In this document: piece by piece, positions 7,071 to 9,248 of the stretch
How positions within the stretch are numbered: the first letter of the stretch is position 1
Layout of the letters: each line of letters opens with the position of its first letter
From: JBBRGG01 sp038240875
Lineage (GTDB): Bacteria; Planctomycetota; Phycisphaerae; Phycisphaerales; UBA1924
Direction: 5' to 3'
DNA: 9,248 bases
Assembly (NCBI GenBank): GCA_038240875.1
Contig: JBBRGG010000143.1
Location: 1-9,248 of the forward strand
Position numbers and translations under genes: made by a program
The notes under the pieces: model-generated
The model's database searches: none
Told to the model about the DNA's origin: nothing
Seen by the model: the letters and a program-made list of their open reading frames with translations, nothing else

Positions 7071-7523
7071 GTGTTCACGCGCTCGAAATCCGCAACTCAT
7101 TCAATGTCAACGGTTCTTTACTCGACCGTCGCGCTTATCGGTTTGGCAGCGGCATTGCCCGCGTGCACGACCAACACGCCCTTCCCAGGCCAGCCTGACA
7201 ACGTGCCCACGGGCCAATACCCGCGCGTTGTTGTCGAAGCGCCACTGAACCAGTTTGTTGGCGTTGATTACAACTCCATCGTCATCGATCCCGCGTCTTC
7301 GGATCGCCCGATGGCGGTCACTGTGCCGGTGCGTTCGCTCGCGCCTGATCGCCGCATGAACGTGCAGTATCAGTTCACGTGGCTCGATGGTTCGGGGCGG
7401 CAGGTTGGCCAGAGCGGCTGGCGATACATCGTGATGGAGCCTCGCGCTCAGGATCGTTTCACATCGAATTCTCTCGACAATCGTGCGAGCGATTACCGAC
7501 TTGAGATTCGCTCGGCTCGCTAA
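7071..7523 (+). CDS. ycfL: YcfL-like lipoprotein (DUF1425 family)
   Basis: A small predicted lipoprotein of 150 residues from GTG 7071; ATG 7038 would add 11 residues. A basic N-terminus and a hydrophobic stretch (about 15-30) end in LPAC with Cys32 as the lipid site. The mature part resembles E. coli YcfL, which is encoded next to lpoB: PRVVVEAPLNQFVGVDY, a strand-rich middle with MNVQYQFTWLDGSGRQV, an aromatic Trp117 in the loop after it, and a closing strand YRLEIRSAR. The fold is expected to be a small beta sandwich. Its biochemical role is unknown in any organism I can recall. The match rests on the pattern and on the linkage to LpoB-like genes. It is separated from the upstream gene by a long gap and so may be transcribed separately with the gene that follows. 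Confidence 0.8.
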   Translation: MFTRSKSATHSMSTVLYSTVALIGLAAALPACTTNTPFPGQPDNVPTGQYPRVVVEAPLNQFVGVDYNSIVIDPASSDRPMAVTVPVRSLAPDRRMNVQYQFTWLDGSGRQVGQSGWRYIVMEPRAQDRFTSNSLDNRASDYRLEIRSAR

Positions 7524-7640
7524 CTCTACAGATCAAAATGTCCCAGATTTCTTTCGTTTCGTGCCGCGTCAACGCGCCGCACGAAGCCTTCCGCCTCGCG
7601 TCGAGCCTCGTGAACGATTGTTCGCGTGCCTGCCGCGTTT

Positions 7641-7644
7641 GGAG
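7641..7644 (+). promoter_or_regulatory. Ribosome binding site GGAG for the final gene
   Basis: GGAG lies 7 bases before ATG 7652. An earlier in-frame ATG at 7538 lacks such a site. Between 7655 and the hydrophobic core of the signal sequence no ATG, GTG or TTG codon occurs, so no shorter start is available. Confidence 0.65.
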
Positions 7645-7651
7645 TTCATCC

Positions 7652-9248
7652 ATGTTCTCTTCAAGTAGATTCTTAACGTCTGGATTCTCTTGTTCCAATT
7701 CGTCGGTTTCGAATGAGCCTTTCGTACAAAACACGATTCGCGTAGGTACAGCCCATGCGAGCACGGCTCGATCTAACACAGCCCGATCCGCGTGGACGCT
7801 GTGCGCAGTCGCAGGCATCGCCGCGATTGCATGTGTGCCGTCCGTCTTACTCGCGCAAGGCGGGAAGCCTAGCGCAACGCCGATTGAATCATCCACCGCC
7901 TACCAAGAGCCCGACCTCAAGGCATTCAAACGTGCATATGAACGCGACGATCGGCCCACCGCCCTCGTGCTCGTCGGTTTCGCGACCAGCCAGCACCAGG
8001 CCAATGACCCGGCCAGCATCCTCTTTAATTCCGACGCTACGGGCATCACCCAGCAAATCAAGAGCGCGATCGAAGAAGTTCTCAACGCACCCGAAGCCGA
8101 CGTCGAGATGGTCAACATCAACGCGCTTCGCGCGAGCACCGATCGCTTATCTGGCGTCCTTCAAACCCGAGGCGAACGTGACGCTGTTTCATTGCTCGCC
8201 GATGATCTTTCCGCGCAACTAGTCTTGATGGTCAAGCTCCACACGCTCGACGCCAACGGCACCATCGGCAAAGCGACGGTCGAAGCCTTTCGCGCCGATC
8301 GCGCTCGTACCCTCTTTACCATCGCCTTTGATTGGAAAGGCGGAAATTCTGCAAGGGATCTAAAGATTAATGGCAGGCAAATCGCCCGCGCTTTCATCAA
8401 CGATTACTCCAAGCGGCTCTCGGGCGACAACCGCCGACTGACGCTGCGAATTCTGAGTATCACTGATTCTGCGCAGCTGCGCGAAGCACGCGAACTCGTC
8501 GAAGAAGTCGCCGGTGTTGAAGTTGTTCGCCGTCGTTCCTCGGCGTCGGCGCGTCGTGATGGCTTCGCTCAATTCGAGATCACGTACACGGGCACCGATT
8601 CGACAACGCTCGCGGATGACGCCGCTGCTGCTCTCGAAGACCGATTTGGCCCTCTCGAAGTAGTAAAGGACGAAGGCGGTGCGTTCACGCTGCGTCCGTC
8701 GCGCCGTTCCAATTCAATGAACATCGCCGACGATGAACGCTGCGCCCAAGACATGGCTCTTCGTGCCGCTGCGGGCGACGCCGTGCGCGATGAGTTGCGC
8801 GCCGCCGCTCGCGCACGTGGCAACCCACGCGTGGTCGTCCTCATCAATCGCGATGCGCCCTTTGCCGATGAACCCGTTCCCGCCGATGCTGGCCAAGCTG
8901 GCAACGCCTCCGCGAACACGATCGTTATCAGTCTAGCCGAGAATAATGCAGCGGCAATCGGCAGCTCGGGCGCTGGCTCTGGTGGTGGATTAGCTGATCG
9001 CGCAACGCTCGAATCGCGCCGCCGCGAAGCCGCACTTCAGTCGCGTCTGATCGAAGACGCACTCAGCGATCGCATCGGTAACGGCTTGCTCGGGCTTCGA
9101 GTTGTCGATGGCGACACCGTTCGTTCGCGTCTACTCGCCAAGCTCGACACCGATGCCTCCACGCGTGAAAAACCCTTGACCGAAGCGCAGCTTGCATCGA
9201 TGATGCGTTCGGATAATCTTGCCGACATCATCATCGTCGGCACGGCTC
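7652..9248 (+). CDS. Large exported protein with two CsgG/LpoB-like halves (3' end outside window)
   Basis: The frame is open for 532 codons and leaves at the right edge. A tail of about 48 residues precedes a hydrophobic core (49-67), with probable cleavage after Ala68; no lipobox is seen, so the product may be periplasmic or membrane-anchored. Residues 101-215 (RPTALVLVGFA, DVEMVNINALR, DLSAQLVLMVKLHTL) and 392-532 (PRVVVLINRDA, LRVVDGDTVRSRLLAKL, NLADIIIVGTA) follow the same order seen in CsgG/FlgO/LpoB-type domains: a first strand, a variable loop, a strand with helix, then a strand before a Gly. Between them, residues 262-348 alternate strands and helices (LRILSIT, VAGVEVVRR, FAQFEITYTG, FGPLEVVK) like a small ACT- or FlgT-N-like domain. 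A Gly/Ser-rich loop (about 434-447) lies in the second half. Identity is unrecognised; domain assignments are by pattern only. Position suggests it belongs with the lipoprotein cluster. Confidence 0.75.
   Translation, partial: MFSSSRFLTSGFSCSNSSVSNEPFVQNTIRVGTAHASTARSNTARSAWTLCAVAGIAAIACVPSVLLAQGGKPSATPIESSTAYQEPDLKAFKRAYERDDRPTALVLVGFATSQHQANDPASILFNSDATGITQQIKSAIEEVLNAPEADVEMVNINALRASTDRLSGVLQTRGERDAVSLLADDLSAQLVLMVKLHTLDANGTIGKATVEAFRADRARTLFTIAFDWKGGNSARDLKINGRQIARAFINDYSKRLSGDNRRLTLRILSITDSAQLREARELVEEVAGVEVVRRRSSASARRDGFAQFEITYTGTDSTTLADDAAAALEDRFGPLEVVKDEGGAFTLRPSRRSNSMNIADDERCAQDMALRAAAGDAVRDELRAAARARGNPRVVVLINRDAPFADEPVPADAGQAGNASANTIVISLAENNAAAIGSSGAGSGGGLADRATLESRRREAALQSRLIEDALSDRIGNGLLGLRVVDGDTVRSRLLAKLDTDASTREKPLTEAQLASMMRSDNLADIIIVGTA

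Noticed and set aside
6982..7248. Open frame of 88 codons overlapping the YcfL-like gene
   Set aside because: It is out of frame with a gene that has a lipobox and a family match, and its product has no plausible features.
7538..7651. Longer start for the final gene at ATG 7538
   Set aside because: There is no ribosome site before it, whereas ATG 7652 has GGAG at the right distance.
8569..8919. Minus-strand frame of 116 codons opposite the final gene
   Set aside because: It is an Ala/Arg/Ser-rich shadow of the plus-strand frame, which is open continuously from 7652 to the edge.

Overview
The window looks like an ordinary chromosomal piece from a moderately GC-rich Gram-negative bacterium. 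A planctomycete of the Phycisphaerae type is my best guess. That is inference from the secreted-protein style (long N-terminal tails before the signal peptide, GTG starts) and from the gene combination; no rRNA or other marker is present. No mobile element, CRISPR array, tRNA or rRNA was seen.

Left third, minus strand (3054 down to 1): one open frame of 1018 codons that runs off the left edge. It is a fused MrpA-MrpB subunit of a multisubunit Na+(K+)/H+ antiporter. The remaining mrp subunits would be expected further left. A divergent intergenic region of 311 bases (3055-3365) follows, with two small inverted-repeat structures.

Right two thirds, plus strand (3366-9248): five consecutive genes for exported proteins. 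They are an LpoB-like lipoprotein (3366-4082), a second divergent LpoB-like lipoprotein (4093-4884), a large COG3014-type lipoprotein (4934-6805), a YcfL-like lipoprotein (7071-7523), and a large exported protein of at least 532 residues (7652 to the right edge). The last appears to carry two CsgG/LpoB-like halves around a small alpha/beta domain. E. coli has ycfL next to lpoB, and COG3014 proteins recur beside them in other bacteria, so this is an expanded version of a known lipoprotein cluster. In E. coli LpoB activates the peptidoglycan synthase PBP1b. The job of this set is unknown, but co-expression at the cell envelope is likely.

All five plus-strand genes have a purine-rich ribosome binding site 6-7 bases before the chosen start. 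Those starts place up to about 50 residues ahead of the hydrophobic core of the signal peptide. In the last gene no alternative ATG, GTG or TTG exists closer to the core, so the long tail is real there.

The candidates most worth a second look are the five-gene envelope lipoprotein cluster as a unit, the apparently duplicated CsgG-like architecture of the last protein, the structured leader upstream of the first lipoprotein, and two low-complexity insertions with 12-base tandem duplications in the MrpAB fusion.
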